Below are positions 10,067 to 19,564 of a DNA stretch of 64,000 nucleotides, in pieces. The notes under the pieces were generated by a model. That model had not been told where the DNA came from, did no database searches, and saw only the letters and a list, made by a program, of their open reading frames with translations. The translations under genes were made by a program, and so were the position numbers. Position 1 is the first letter of the stretch, and each line of letters starts with the position of its first letter. Source of the DNA: Akkermansia muciniphila (GTDB taxonomy: Bacteria; Verrucomicrobiota; Verrucomicrobiia; Verrucomicrobiales; Akkermansiaceae); assembly GCF_030848305.1 (NCBI RefSeq), contig NZ_CP114598.1, positions 2,542,001 to 2,606,000 on the forward strand. The letters run 5' to 3'.

Positions 10067-11235
10067 AAACGACTCTTATCGATAACGACCTCACCCTGGC
10101 GGTGGAGGATGCCATTCCGGCCAGTCCGGTGTACGCTCCGGAGGAAATCCTGGCCCTGGCCGTGTGCGCCTCCCCCAACGGCAGCAGGGACGCGGGAGAC
10201 CTGGCCCTGCTCCACGCCGCGCGGGAACGCGGCATAACCCTCCCTTACGCCCAGCGGGAAAACTCCTGGGAGGCGCCCTCCCGGGAGAGGCCGTACAGCA
10301 CGGCTGTTCTGAAAGCCGCGGATAAGGCGGACGCCGCCCCTTTCATGGTAGCCCGCGGCAATCTGAAAGCGCTGGAAAATCTGTGCGAAGTCAGCTCCCT
10401 GGAAAAGGAGCGCATGAACAAGGCTTTCAAGGAACATTCCCCCTCCGGCTTTGAACCCGTGGCCGTGGCCGTCCACCGGTCCGGCGCGCCGTGGCGCCTG
10501 CTGGGCGTCGTGCCCATGCACGCCATGAGGGACGTGCGCCGCCTCTCCATGGCCAGGGCCAACTTCCGCTACTTCCACGTCTGGGACTGGCCTCTGCGCG
10601 TGCTGCACTGGACGTGGGTGCTCTGCATCATCGGCCTGTCCGCCACCGGCATCTGCATCGCGGAAGGGTGGTTCCTGAAAATGGGGGATCTGCACGGGGC
10701 TTTCCAATTCGGGACGCTCCGTTTCGTGCATTATGCGCTGGGGTGGGTCCTGGTGGTGGTGATGATGCTGCGTTTTTCCTGCTTCTTCATGGCCTCCAAC
10801 AAATACCAGAGCTTCCGGGCCCTGTTCCCCGTCTCCAGACAGGAGTGGAAGGATCTGTACGCCACGGCGGTGGACTACCTGTTCGCCCGCAGTTATGACG
10901 GCCCCCGCTACATCGGCCACAATCCCCTGCAGCAGTGGACATACACGGGCGTGTACGTCCTGTTCACCACCATGGTGGTGACCGGGCTGGCCCTGTACGC
11001 CCTGTATGAGCCGCGCCACTGGTTCTACCGCTGGTTCATGCCGCTGAACGACCTGATAGGCATTCCGTACGTGCGCCTGGTGCATCTGGTGGGCATGTGG
11101 TGCTTCATCATCTTCGCCATGATCCACGTGTACCTTTCCATCCTTTCCGGGAACGTGGACCGGGACGGCACCATCTCCTCCATGTTCAGCGGCGGACGAT
11201 GGCTGCGCAAGGGCGTCAAATTCCGGGATGAATAA
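10063..11235 (+). CDS. hyaC: Hydrogenase cytochrome b subunit with an N-terminal P-type-ATPase-like domain
   Basis: The C-terminal 220 residues are a HyaC-type di-heme cytochrome b that passes electrons from the hydrogenase to quinone: HVWDWPLRVLHWTWVLCII starts the first helix, HYALGW the second, and two more follow with HLVGMWCFIIFAMIHVY supplying late histidines. The first 160 residues are foreign to HyaC. They resemble the nucleotide-binding domain of P-type ATPases: DLALLHAARERGITLP, a VARGNLKALENLC stretch where those pumps have KGAPE-x-IL-x-LC, then GFEPVAVAVHRSG-PWRLLGVVPMHAMRDV. No DKTGTLT phosphorylation site or pump helices are present. The start codon is GTG, overlapping the hyaB stop. 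The cytochrome call is firm; the N-domain assignment is from memory of the family. Confidence 0.88.
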   Translation: MKTTLIDNDLTLAVEDAIPASPVYAPEEILALAVCASPNGSRDAGDLALLHAARERGITLPYAQRENSWEAPSRERPYSTAVLKAADKADAAPFMVARGNLKALENLCEVSSLEKERMNKAFKEHSPSGFEPVAVAVHRSGAPWRLLGVVPMHAMRDVRRLSMARANFRYFHVWDWPLRVLHWTWVLCIIGLSATGICIAEGWFLKMGDLHGAFQFGTLRFVHYALGWVLVVVMMLRFSCFFMASNKYQSFRALFPVSRQEWKDLYATAVDYLFARSYDGPRYIGHNPLQQWTYTGVYVLFTTMVVTGLALYALYEPRHWFYRWFMPLNDLIGIPYVRLVHLVGMWCFIIFAMIHVYLSILSGNVDRDGTISSMFSGGRWLRKGVKFRDE

Positions 11236-11256
11236 CTCTCCGCTCTCCCCTCTGCC

Positions 11257-11802
11257 ATGAAACCGGAGCCATACACGGAAGAACTGCGGGGCTGCCCCGT
11301 GAAGGGGAATGCCTATCCCGTGCTCGTGCTGGGCATCGGGAACCCGCTCATGGGGGATGACGGCGCGGGCGTGGAGCTGGCCCGCCGCCTCCAGGAACGG
11401 GATTACGGCCCGCTGGTCCACGTGGAGGAAGGGGGGACGCTGGGCATGACCCTGCTGCCCCTGCTGGAAGATGCGGACACGCTCATCCTGCTGGACGCCG
11501 TCAGGACGGGGGCCCGGCCGGGAACCGTCGTCACGCGCAGCCGGGAAGAACTGCCGCGCCACTTTTCCCGCGTGATATCGCCCCACCAGATAGGCATGAA
11601 GGAAGTGCTGGGGGCGGCCCAGCTGTGCGGCACGCTGCCGCGCGCCATCACGCTGGTGGGAGTGGAGGCCCTGCATACGGATTTTTGCCGCCCCATGTCC
11701 GCGGAGGTGCTGGAAGCGTTGCCGAAGGCGCTGCACACGGCGGAGGCCCTCATCGCCCGCGCCCTGGCGGAACATCAGGCCCGGAAAAACGCCCATGCAT
11801 GA
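11257..11802 (+). CDS. hyaD: Hydrogenase maturation protease
   Basis: A 181-residue cytoplasmic endopeptidase that trims the C-terminus of the large subunit after nickel insertion. GIGNPLMGDDGAGVELA near residue 23 carries the family's Glu/Asp metal-sensing residue, LILLDAV the second acidic site, and SPHQIGMKEVL the conserved histidine. It sits fourth in the operon and its end overlaps hypA by 8 bases, consistent with coordinated maturation. Confidence 0.92.
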   Translation: MKPEPYTEELRGCPVKGNAYPVLVLGIGNPLMGDDGAGVELARRLQERDYGPLVHVEEGGTLGMTLLPLLEDADTLILLDAVRTGARPGTVVTRSREELPRHFSRVISPHQIGMKEVLGAAQLCGTLPRAITLVGVEALHTDFCRPMSAEVLEALPKALHTAEALIARALAEHQARKNAHA

Positions 11803-12136
11803 AGTAGGCATCATGGAAGGCGCGCTGGACATGGCCCGGCGGCTCATGGAAAAACACGGAGGCAGCAGGCTGAGGCGCGTGCACATGACCCTAGGCAGCC
11901 TGAGCGGCGTGGTGCCGGAAGCGCTTCAATCCGCCTTCCTGGCCCTGAAAGACTCGTATGCGGCGCAGGATGCGGTCCTGGACGTCACCTGGGTGGAGGC
12001 CGTGTGCCGCTGTGACGCATGCCGGGCGGATTTTTCCTTCACGGAACACGGCTACATCTGCCCCGGCTGCGGAGAACCGGCCCTGGCCATCCTGCGCGGG
12101 CGGGAACTGGAGCTGACCCGCGTGGAATGGGAATGA
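11795..12136 (+). CDS. hypA: Hydrogenase nickel incorporation protein HypA
   Basis: Opens MHEVGIME, where His2 is the nickel ligand of HypA, and carries a zinc site with two CxxC pairs (CDAC and CPGC, residues about 73-93). Its role is to deliver nickel to the large subunit with HypB. At 113 aa it has full length. hypB and the hypCDEF genes, which make the Fe(CN)2CO unit, are not in the window and must be elsewhere if the enzyme is functional. Last gene of the hydrogenase operon. Confidence 0.93.
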   Translation: MHEVGIMEGALDMARRLMEKHGGSRLRRVHMTLGSLSGVVPEALQSAFLALKDSYAAQDAVLDVTWVEAVCRCDACRADFSFTEHGYICPGCGEPALAILRGRELELTRVEWE

Positions 12137-12260
12137 ACAGCGCTTCTTCCGGAAAAAATAAAGGAAATTTGCCCGAACATTTTCCCCGGACGGAGAGTCT
12201 AATCCCGTTGGGGCGCCTCCACCGCGCCGCAAACGTCAAACCAGCTATGCAACCGGAGCC

Positions 12261-13208
12261 ATGAGCAATATCAACCCATTTATTCTAACAGGGATGATGC
12301 CGCTTTCAGCCTCATCCATGAACCGGGTCTCCTACATGTGCCCTGTCACCATCAGCAACGATGTGGTGCAGGGCCAGACGGACATTCAGGATTCCCTTAC
12401 CGTTGATTCCGGCGGAAATCTTTACATCATCAACGCCCCCGTTTACGTAGGCGGCCCCAATCAGCCGGACCACGGGCACCGCACCGCCCACCTCGTCATC
12501 CGGAACGGAGGCGCCATGACGCTCCTGGGAAACCTGCCGGACCATATGACCGTTTTCCTGGGGGACAAGGCCAACGGCAGCCTGGAAATCAACGGCGGCC
12601 GCCTTCTGATGGGCCAGGGGCGCATTCAGGGCTCCAGGGAGCATGAAGGCAGAATCGCCATGGCGGACGGCTGGCTCTTCGCCTCGGAAGTGGATCTGCC
12701 GGCGGAGGGCTCGGAACTCGTCATCAGGCACGGCCTGATGCGGATTAAAAAACTCTCCGGCAACGCGTCCACCCGCATTTACGGCGGCGTCCTGCATGTG
12801 AAGGAGGAAGCCCGCGCCAGCCGCATCCATTTGATAGACGACGGCGTGCTGCTGCTGGGCAGCGTCACCAGCCAGCCCTCCGCGGACGTCATGGCCGGAG
12901 CCGGCATCAACTTCCGCGGGGACGGCGGGGCGCTGGTCATCCGCATCCCCCACCCGGAACATGCTCTGACGCGCACGCGGGAAGCGGAACACGTCTTTGA
13001 CGAACTGCTCCGGAGAGGCAAGCTCTTTCATGACAGCGAACCCATGGCCAGCTTCCAGGGGTTCCACATGAGGGAGTTCACGGGACATGACGGACTGACG
13101 TACGCCGCGCTGCGCCCCTCCGCCCAGCTGGACGCGGAACAGAACCAGGTCACCCGCCTGCTCCATGCGTTCATGTACGGCGGCGGTGAAAAGGACATGC
13201 CCATCTAA
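12261..13208 (+). CDS. Hypothetical protein with a beta-solenoid-like repeat pattern (315 aa)
   Basis: I do not recognise a family. Residues 30-230 show repeated short strands with Asn/Gly turns (LTVDSGGNLYIINAPVYVGG, LVIRNGGAMTLLGNLPDHMT, LEINGGRLLMGQG), the look of a right-handed beta-helix as in autotransporter passenger or pectate-lyase-like proteins. No signal peptide is evident: the N-terminus (MSNINPFILTGMMPLSASSM) is only mildly hydrophobic. It follows hypA by 124 bases and ends in a shared bidirectional terminator, so it may be a separate transcript. Confidence 0.65.
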   Translation: MSNINPFILTGMMPLSASSMNRVSYMCPVTISNDVVQGQTDIQDSLTVDSGGNLYIINAPVYVGGPNQPDHGHRTAHLVIRNGGAMTLLGNLPDHMTVFLGDKANGSLEINGGRLLMGQGRIQGSREHEGRIAMADGWLFASEVDLPAEGSELVIRHGLMRIKKLSGNASTRIYGGVLHVKEEARASRIHLIDDGVLLLGSVTSQPSADVMAGAGINFRGDGGALVIRIPHPEHALTRTREAEHVFDELLRRGKLFHDSEPMASFQGFHMREFTGHDGLTYAALRPSAQLDAEQNQVTRLLHAFMYGGGEKDMPI

Positions 13209-13237
13209 TTCCCTCCGGCAAGGAAAGCCCTCATCAA

Positions 13238-13270
13238 AAAAACCGCCGGCATTCAGCGCCGGCGGTTTTT
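13238..13270. terminator. Bidirectional terminator
   Basis: AAAAACCGCCGGC (13238-13250) pairs perfectly with GCCGGCGGTTTTT (13258-13270) around a 7-base loop. With A and T runs on both sides it can serve the rightward gene ending at 13208 and the leftward gene ending at 13304. Confidence 0.9.
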
Positions 13271-13303
13271 AAGTCTGTTGATCTGTTGAGAAACGGAAAA
13301 ACG

Positions 13304-13705
13304 TTATTTCAGGAATTTAATCGTGAAGGGAGGCACATAATCGTAATCCCCGTTCGCCGCCTTGACGGCAGCGATGATGGAGAAAACGATCCAGGCGATG
13401 ACCACCACGGGGGCGAGCACGAACCCGATCAGGATCAAACATGAAAGACAGGCCGCAACCGTATAGATCGCCCAGGAAATCTGGGCGTTCAGAATATTCT
13501 TTCCTACTTTGTCCACCAGAGGGTTGGCGTCCCTCCAGACCAGCCAGCAGATCAGGGGAGGAATAATGTTCACGCCGGCGGAGCCTCCGAAAAAGACGGA
13601 CACCAGCGGGGAAACCGCCGTCAGGATAGCCTGCGTTTTATCCGATTGTTTCTCAGGGGCGGGCTCCTGAACCGGTTCCTGGATGATTTGTTGTTCTTCG
13701 TCCAT
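13304..13705 (-). CDS. DUF4870-type small membrane protein
   Basis: A 133-residue protein. The first 22 residues are acidic and Pro/Gln/Glu-rich, followed by three hydrophobic segments (about residues 30-55, 75-100 and 100-115) separated by the charged block WRDANPLVDKVGKNILNAQISW. That block, with NAQISW before the second helix, matches the DUF4870 family (YtzE/Tic20-like small membrane proteins). Its molecular role is not established. It is monocistronic with a shared terminator. Confidence 0.7.
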   Translation of the reverse strand: MDEEQQIIQEPVQEPAPEKQSDKTQAILTAVSPLVSVFFGGSAGVNIIPPLICWLVWRDANPLVDKVGKNILNAQISWAIYTVAACLSCLILIGFVLAPVVVIAWIVFSIIAAVKAANGDYDYVPPFTIKFLK

Positions 13706-13892
13706 AAAATGAAAGCAATGGAAAGCGGATGAAGGTGAACGGAAACCTTTTCCGCTTCATTCCGCCTTAATGAAACCTTTTTTACATATTCCTCCCCGTA
13801 GTCAAGCTTCCAGACCGTCCTTTTCCTGCATAAAAAACGCTCTCCGGCAATCATCCTTGCCACCACAAAGGCCGGGAGCCATACTGCCGGAC

Positions 13893-14624
13893 ATGACCCA
13901 AGCCCTGACGCTGCTCGTCTTTTCCGTCTGTCTGGGGGCCTGTGCCCCGGAAGTACGGGAAATCCCTCCTCCCGCCTCTTCCGTCACCCGCCGTGAAGCC
14001 CTGGCAGCCAGCCGGGCCTACACCTCCATGATTTGGCGGGGCTCTGTCCGGAATGTCCGCCACGAAACGGACGGGGACGGCATCCGGACAGACACGCCGG
14101 ACGCCTCCGCAGCCGGATATGATGCCGGAGCATGGTGGAAGCCAGGCATGCGCTCCACCGGCATGCCGTATAAATGGGGCGGCTTCGACACCCCGCGGCA
14201 GTTCTCCGAACGCCTGAAGGCGGACGCAGCCAACGGAGGGCTCCCCGCCGCGGCCGGAGACATGGGCACCCCGGAAAAGCAGGCCGCGGGAGACGCCGCC
14301 GTCAGCCGCTTTGCCGCCGGAGTGGACTGCTCCGGCTTCGTCTCCCGCTGCTGGCGGCTGGACAGGCCCTTTTCCACACGGGAACTCCCCGCCCTCTGCA
14401 CGCGGCTTCCCTCCTGGGAAGACCTCCGGACGGGAGACATCCTGATCGCGCCGGGGCGCCATGTGCTCCTGTTCATTCAGTGGGAGGGAACGGAAAAGAA
14501 CAGGTTCCTGGGCAGTGAAGCCGGCCCCCTGCCTGCCTGGAAATGTTCGGAGCATGTGTTCAGCCGCCCCATGCTGGAAAACAGCGGCTACCGCCCCATG
14601 AGATACAGGGGCATGCGGGACTGA
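13893..14624 (+). CDS. NlpC/P60-like cell-wall peptidase, lipoprotein
   Basis: A predicted lipoprotein: starting at 13893, MTQALTLLVFSVCLGAC gives a signal peptide and LGAC lipobox. The frame is open 41 codons further upstream, but that part is not signal-like. The catalytic domain has VDCSGFVSRCW (Cys nucleophile, about residue 150 from this start) and GRHVLLFIQW (catalytic His about 50 residues later), the order used by NlpC/P60 peptidoglycan amidases. GMPYKWGGFD before the Cys is also typical of the family. It probably trims cell-wall peptides from the outer membrane or periplasm. Confidence 0.75.
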   Translation: MTQALTLLVFSVCLGACAPEVREIPPPASSVTRREALAASRAYTSMIWRGSVRNVRHETDGDGIRTDTPDASAAGYDAGAWWKPGMRSTGMPYKWGGFDTPRQFSERLKADAANGGLPAAAGDMGTPEKQAAGDAAVSRFAAGVDCSGFVSRCWRLDRPFSTRELPALCTRLPSWEDLRTGDILIAPGRHVLLFIQWEGTEKNRFLGSEAGPLPAWKCSEHVFSRPMLENSGYRPMRYRGMRD

Positions 14625-14732
14625 AAACAGGTTCCTGAGCATCCGTCATCCCCCTTCTTTCCCGGAACAGGAACAAGAGGAAAGACATCGGGAAACATTC
14701 CGCAAGTTCTTCGCCCTCCCTTCCATAAAAAG

Positions 14733-14770
14733 AAGCCCGGCATCCCCCATGCGGCAGGGATGCCGGGCTT
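14733..14770. terminator. Terminator between convergent genes
   Basis: A 14-bp perfect stem (AAGCCCGGCATCCC at 14733-14746 with 14757-14770) and a 10-base loop. On the minus strand it is followed by a T-rich tract, fitting termination of the GH20 gene at 14820-17090. Confidence 0.88.
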
Positions 14771-14819
14771 GCCGGCCAGTACGACCCGCCAAAGGCGGCG
14801 GACGTTCACATGCCGGGAA

Positions 14820-17090
14820 TTACAACGGCTGTACGTTCATATGGAACACCTTCCCCTGGAAGGAGGAGCCAAGTTCCTTCAGAGGCAGAATGAACGTGGA
14901 ACGGTGCACTTTGGGACGATGCTTGAAGTTGTCCGGAAAATCCTTGGCCTTGTCGGAAAAATTCTTCAGCACGGCAGTTCCGGCAAGCTCCCCGTCAAGC
15001 AGCAGGCTGGTTTTTTCCGGTTCCCCCACAATTTCCACCTTGACCTTCCGGCCCACGGGCAGCTTGGCGCCGAAGGAAAATTCCAGAGAATCGTCACGGC
15101 GGAATCCGACGGTGCCGTCCTTCATGACCGCCAGCAATTCTCCTTCAGGAGCGGAAAGAAGCACCTGCTCTTTCCCTTCCGGAGCGGCAGTCAATTCCAG
15201 TTCCATCGTCAGGCGGTAATTCGGCCCCAGGGCAGGCTTGCCCAGCTTCTGGGGGAGGGCGGAAGGCTTCACCGTAAAGGGCTGGTTATCCTTCCATTTG
15301 TGCAGGGGATTGGTGCGCGGAGCGTTGCCGATGGAGGAAACCAGCTCACGATGCTGCTCAAACGTATCCGGAGCCTTGGCGGTTCCCCACAGTTTCTGGC
15401 TGAGCACGTCCATGGAACCGGAAATGATCCCCCAAATGTCATAAGGGGCGTATCCCGTATGCATAATGTCCGTTTCATCATTCCAGACGGCGAAGGTGCC
15501 CCCGAGGAGCTGGGGATGCCCGGAAGGTAGCGTTTCATTGCCGATGCGGTTGGGAATCCAGTTATTATACAATCCCTTATGGTTTCTGTCCATCCGGTAG
15601 TAACCGGCAAAGGGAACGATATAAAGGGCCCCGTCGTTCGTATTGATCACATCATAGCCCTGGTTGACGGCCTCCCACGCTCTCATCCAGCCGGTATTCC
15701 AAAGGTTCATCTGGACGCCCTTGCTGACTACCGGGGTCTTGCCCGGCTTGGTGCTCAGGCTTCCCCAGATGCGGGGCGTATAACCGCGCTTGAGGGCATG
15801 GCTGAGCACGGCGTTCGCAAAGTGGCGGTAATCTTCCTTGTCCCCATAGAATTCATCCGCCCCCACATGCACCACGCCGCAGTCCGCGAACACGGGACGG
15901 CCCAGCTTGGGGTCCTTCAGCAGGTATTCGTCAAAAACCTTGCTCACCAGGTCAATCGTTTCCGGGTTGGCGGCGTCCAGCATCTCGCAGCGGCGCTTCT
16001 CATGATTCATGGGCCCTTTGTAAATGAGATCGGGCCGCAGGCGGGTAAAGGAAAGGGCATGCCCCGGCGTGTCGAACTCCGGAACAATATTGACGCCGTA
16101 CTTCTTGGCATAGCTGACCAGGTCGGCGAATTCCTTCTTGGTATAAAAAAGGTCCTTGGCCGTCAGGGGCGTGCCGTCCTTCCCCTTCATGTTGGATTCC
16201 AGGCGGAAGGCCGCATAGCTTTCCTTGAACGGATCATGGCCGTTGTCCACATAATGCTCGTGGAAAATATAGTTGTTGTTGATGACCAGGTGCAGGTCAT
16301 TCATCTTGTACCAGGCCATGGTGCGGATCACGTCCTTCAGGTAACTGAGGGGGTAAGGCGTGCGCGCGACATCAAGCATGAAACCGCGGAGCTGGTAGCG
16401 CGGGAAATCCACGGCCGTGCCGCAGGGCACGCTGCCGGGCGTCTGGCGGAGCATCTGCAGCAGGGTGCGCGTACCCCAGAACAGGCCGGTGGGAGCCGCC
16501 GCGCCAAGACGGACGCCGTCCCTGGCAATCTGGAGCCGGTATCCTTCCCTGCCCAGATTGCCGCCCTTCACCAGGGAAAGGGAAATATCCGCCTTCGCCC
16601 CGGGGGCGACGAGCTTGACCTTCTTTCCCAGCACGTCTTCCATATCCGCCGCGAACAATTTGCCCAGCTCCTTGTCCGGGCATGCTACGGTAACCGTATT
16701 CCCCAGCTTGTATTCTCCCTGCCCCCCCTTCCATTGCAGGATTTCCGGGATGATCCGCGGCTTGGGATTGCCCTGGGCGGCCTGAGGAGCCTGAAGCATG
16801 ATTTCATAATCCTTGCTGACGGCTTCCTTGCCGTCCTTGGTCACCTTGAAGCTGACGTTGACGGGGGTATCTGAAATAACAGGGGCTATCTTGCCTTTGC
16901 TGTTAACGAGCTGCTCATAGTCGGCCCCTAGCAGTTTAATCTGGGCTCCGGAAGCGCTCGGCATGGGCAGCTGCTTTGCCCCGGCTTTCACCGGGGGGAT
17001 GGAAAGGGAATCCGCAATCTGCTTGGCGTCCTGCCCCATCAGGGGAGATGCGGCAAGAACGGCGATCATCAGGAATAGGTTGTTCTTCAT
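14820..17090 (-). CDS. GH20 beta-N-acetylhexosaminidase, secreted (756 aa)
   Basis: Removes terminal beta-linked GlcNAc/GalNAc, an activity expected for mucin or other host glycans. The signal peptide ends near residue 19 (SPLMGQ). A GH20 N-terminal domain (about 100-225) precedes the TIM barrel (from [18 protein letters not shown], residue 235). The catalytic Asp-Glu pair lies in HVGADEF (residues 412-413). After about residue 590 a C-terminal beta-sandwich with LamG-like features follows ([29 protein letters not shown]). Monocistronic, with a strong terminator. Linkage preference cannot be told from sequence. Confidence 0.93.
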   Translation of the reverse strand: MKNNLFLMIAVLAASPLMGQDAKQIADSLSIPPVKAGAKQLPMPSASGAQIKLLGADYEQLVNSKGKIAPVISDTPVNVSFKVTKDGKEAVSKDYEIMLQAPQAAQGNPKPRIIPEILQWKGGQGEYKLGNTVTVACPDKELGKLFAADMEDVLGKKVKLVAPGAKADISLSLVKGGNLGREGYRLQIARDGVRLGAAAPTGLFWGTRTLLQMLRQTPGSVPCGTAVDFPRYQLRGFMLDVARTPYPLSYLKDVIRTMAWYKMNDLHLVINNNYIFHEHYVDNGHDPFKESYAAFRLESNMKGKDGTPLTAKDLFYTKKEFADLVSYAKKYGVNIVPEFDTPGHALSFTRLRPDLIYKGPMNHEKRRCEMLDAANPETIDLVSKVFDEYLLKDPKLGRPVFADCGVVHVGADEFYGDKEDYRHFANAVLSHALKRGYTPRIWGSLSTKPGKTPVVSKGVQMNLWNTGWMRAWEAVNQGYDVINTNDGALYIVPFAGYYRMDRNHKGLYNNWIPNRIGNETLPSGHPQLLGGTFAVWNDETDIMHTGYAPYDIWGIISGSMDVLSQKLWGTAKAPDTFEQHRELVSSIGNAPRTNPLHKWKDNQPFTVKPSALPQKLGKPALGPNYRLTMELELTAAPEGKEQVLLSAPEGELLAVMKDGTVGFRRDDSLEFSFGAKLPVGRKVKVEIVGEPEKTSLLLDGELAGTAVLKNFSDKAKDFPDNFKHRPKVHRSTFILPLKELGSSFQGKVFHMNVQPL

Positions 17091-17467
17091 GTTCTGGTCT
17101 TGTTTAGGAAAAGGAAATGTCTGATTAGCTCCAAAAACTACGCGGCCGCCGCCCCTTTCTTGCAGAGAAAGGGAAAAAAGCGGAGGAATTCTCCCTCTCT
17201 ACGCCGGACGAGACAGCCACTCCGCCCAAACGGATTGCCGCGCGCCGGGCTTCACGAAGGAAAACCGCCGGTCAAAGGGGGAGACTTTCCCTCTTGTTTC
17301 AATAAATTATTATCCCAAAGAACCCGTTGTTGGCGAGATAAAAAAACGGAAGGCCCGTGCGGCAGCCAAAAAAGACGCCGCGCGGCGGCCCAACGCCGCC
17401 CCACGGCAAAAAACGGGAGCCGCCGCCTCTGCCGGGGACAACCGGCCCCGGACAGGAATAAATAAAA
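17091..17467. other. 377-bp intergenic region between two leftward genes
   Basis: Precedes the GH20 gene, so it should hold that promoter, and follows the nitroreductase gene. A rightward 121-codon frame (17100-17465) is basic and of low complexity and I do not accept it as a gene. No RNA or repeat structure is convincing. Confidence 0.5.
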
Positions 17468-18115
17468 TCAGGCGCGGATATCCATCACCTCTCCGGCGGG
17501 AAAGCGCACCTTGGCCTCGCGGGCATAAGAGTCGTCCTTGGCGCGGTAGCCCAGCGCCACCCCCACCACGGAGCGGTACGGCGTGCCGTCCAGCCCCAGA
17601 ATTTCATCATATTTGGCGCTGTCCATGCCGCCGATCGTGCAGGAATCCACCCGCAGGGCGGCGGCGGCGCTGAGCAGGAACCCCACGGCGATGTACACCT
17701 GGCAATCCAGCCACGCATGCATCTTTTCCGGCGTCAGCGCTTCCACGTAACTGGTATAGAAACCGGCGGAGGAAGCCAGCTTTTCCGCGGAAGGGCGGCG
17801 CGTGAATTCAATCTGGGCCAGGTAGCGGTCCACATCCCGCCTGGTGGCGGAGCGCCGGGAGCACAGCACCACGTAATGGGAGCAGTCCTCCACCTGGGAC
17901 TGGTTCCAGGAAACCTCCCGCAGGCGCGCCTTCAGTTCCCTGTTGGTCACCACGACAAACTTCCAGAGCTGAAGCCCCAGGGAGGAGGGGCTGAGACGCA
18001 GGCTTTCCGCCAGCGCATGCCAGACAGGCTGCTCAAGGCGGGCTTCGGGATCAAATTTCTTGCAGGCGTAACGCCATTCCAGACCGTCAATATACTGTTC
18101 CGGGGAAATCGTCAT
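17468..18115 (-). CDS. NAD(P)H-dependent nitroreductase-family oxidoreductase
   Basis: A 215-residue FMN-binding protein of the nitroreductase fold. WRYACKKFDPEA near residue 14 gives the family's conserved Arg/Lys phosphate contacts, LSPSSLGLQLWKFVVV the Ser/Gln FMN loop, and SCTIGGMDSAKYDEILGL the late loop seen in NfsB-like enzymes. The natural substrate cannot be read from sequence; the class reduces quinones, nitro compounds or flavins. It starts 31 bases after the hisC stop on the same strand, so they probably share an operon. Confidence 0.85.
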   Translation of the reverse strand: MTISPEQYIDGLEWRYACKKFDPEARLEQPVWHALAESLRLSPSSLGLQLWKFVVVTNRELKARLREVSWNQSQVEDCSHYVVLCSRRSATRRDVDRYLAQIEFTRRPSAEKLASSAGFYTSYVEALTPEKMHAWLDCQVYIAVGFLLSAAAALRVDSCTIGGMDSAKYDEILGLDGTPYRSVVGVALGYRAKDDSYAREAKVRFPAGEVMDIRA

Positions 18116-18146
18116 GCAGGGTGAGACAGAAAAACGGAGAAACTGT

Positions 18147-19238
18147 TTAAAGAACCTCTTTCAATACCTCAATGCAGCGGGCGTTCTCCGCGGGAGTGCC
18201 CACGCTGATGCGTATCCATTCCGGCAGTCCGTACCCGTCCTGCGCGCGGACGATGACCCCCCTGGCGAGCATATCCTGGAACACCTGCCTGCCCCGGCCC
18301 ACCTTCACCAGGATAAAGTTGCCCTGGCTGGGAATCCATTCCAGGCCCATTTCCCGGAAAGCCTGCTCATAAAAACGCATGCCTTCCTTATTGTTCTCCA
18401 CGGTGCGGCGCACATGCTCCCGGTCCTCCAGGGCGGCCAGGGCGGCCTCCTGGGCCAGTACATGCAGGTTGAACGGAGCGCGCGCCTTGTGCAGCATGCT
18501 GCAAACCTGTTCCGGAGCAAGGCCGTAGCCCACGCGCAGCCCCGCCAGGCCGTAAGCCTTGGAGAAGGTGCGCAGAACAACCACGTTGCGGCCTTCCCGC
18601 ACAAATTTGAGGGTATCCGGAGGATTGTCGGAAAACTCCCGGTACGCCTCGTCAAAGACCACCAGCACATGTTCCGGCACCTTCGCCATGAAATCGTCTA
18701 TTTCCTGCTGCCCTACGACGGTGCCGACGGGATTGGTGGGATTCGTAATGAACACGACGCGCGTATTGTCCGTAATGGCGTCCAGGAAACCGTTCAGGTC
18801 ATGCGTCCAGTCCTCCTTGTTGGGCACTTCCACGTACGCGGCGCCAAACAGCTTGGACATGATGGGGTACATGGAAAAGGCGTGTTTGGCGGCCACCACC
18901 TCCGCACGGGGATTCAGCAGGGCATGGCAGATCAGTTCAATCACTTCGCTGCTGCCCGTGCCCACTACTGTCTGGTTGAACTCCACGCCGCAGAACTCCG
19001 CGATGGCGGAACGCAGGCGGAAAGCCGCGCCGTCCGGATAGATGTTCACGCCGGCTGCCGCACGGGCAATCGCCTCCACCGCTTTCGGGGACGGCCCCAG
19101 GGGATTTTCATTAGACGCCAGTTTCACAATATCATGGGGATCCAGGCCCAGTTCCCGGGCCGTCTCCTCAATCGGCTTGCCCGGCTGATAAGCCACCAAC
19201 TCCAGCACATGCTGATTTGCGAAACTCTCAATACTCAT
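18147..19238 (-). CDS. hisC: Histidinol-phosphate aminotransferase
   Basis: A PLP-dependent enzyme of histidine synthesis that moves the amino group from glutamate to imidazole-acetol phosphate. At 363 aa it has full length. YQPGKPIEETARELG near the start, LASNENPLGPSPKAVEA, the FITNPTNPVGT substrate loop, FDEAYREF and the PLP lysine in RTFSKAYGLAGLRVGYG are all present. The remaining his genes are not here. It is followed by the nitroreductase gene. It could act on aromatic substrates too, as some HisC proteins do. Confidence 0.93.
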   Translation of the reverse strand: MSIESFANQHVLELVAYQPGKPIEETARELGLDPHDIVKLASNENPLGPSPKAVEAIARAAAGVNIYPDGAAFRLRSAIAEFCGVEFNQTVVGTGSSEVIELICHALLNPRAEVVAAKHAFSMYPIMSKLFGAAYVEVPNKEDWTHDLNGFLDAITDNTRVVFITNPTNPVGTVVGQQEIDDFMAKVPEHVLVVFDEAYREFSDNPPDTLKFVREGRNVVVLRTFSKAYGLAGLRVGYGLAPEQVCSMLHKARAPFNLHVLAQEAALAALEDREHVRRTVENNKEGMRFYEQAFREMGLEWIPSQGNFILVKVGRGRQVFQDMLARGVIVRAQDGYGLPEWIRISVGTPAENARCIEVLKEVL

Positions 19239-19564
19239 AGCGGCGGCATGTTACCGCCATTCCCCGTTTCTGGCAATACGGATTTCCATGCGGCCGGACC
19301 TTGGGAATATGGCAGCCTTTCAACCGCGCCGGCGCTGCCGGAAGAAGGCCCCCTTTCCCGGAATTTCCCCCTTCTTCCTGAAACGCCTTTCTTCCGGAGA
19401 AAGGCAGCCGTCCTCCTTCTCCGGCAGATTTCCTCCTGCTTCAAAGACGAGCCGCTCAACAAGTTCTTCCATGCTCAAGGAGGGTAAAACATTCCCCTTA
19501 AAAGAAAGGGGAGACGGCATTCCGCCATGAGCGGGGAATCGGCCCCGCGGACCGCCCCGCACGC
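19239..19564. other. 326-bp region without a convincing gene
   Basis: A leftward frame from 19472 to 19320 (50 codons, beginning MEELVERLVFEAGGNLPE) is acidic-basic and could encode a small protein, but it has no ribosome-binding site and I leave it uncalled. The region should contain the hisC promoter. Confidence 0.4.

Noticed and set aside
9988-11886. 632-codon minus frame across hyaC, hyaD and hypA
   Set aside because: Three overlapping real genes lie on the plus strand; the minus frame is rich in His, Gln and Arg with no recognisable domain.
15579-16874. 431-codon plus frame inside the first GH20 gene
   Set aside because: Antisense shadow of a GH20 enzyme whose catalytic Asp-Glu pair is clear.
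17100-17465. 121-codon basic frame between GH20 and the nitroreductase
   Set aside because: Very high Arg/Lys/Pro content, no ribosome-binding site and overlap with the GH20 promoter region.
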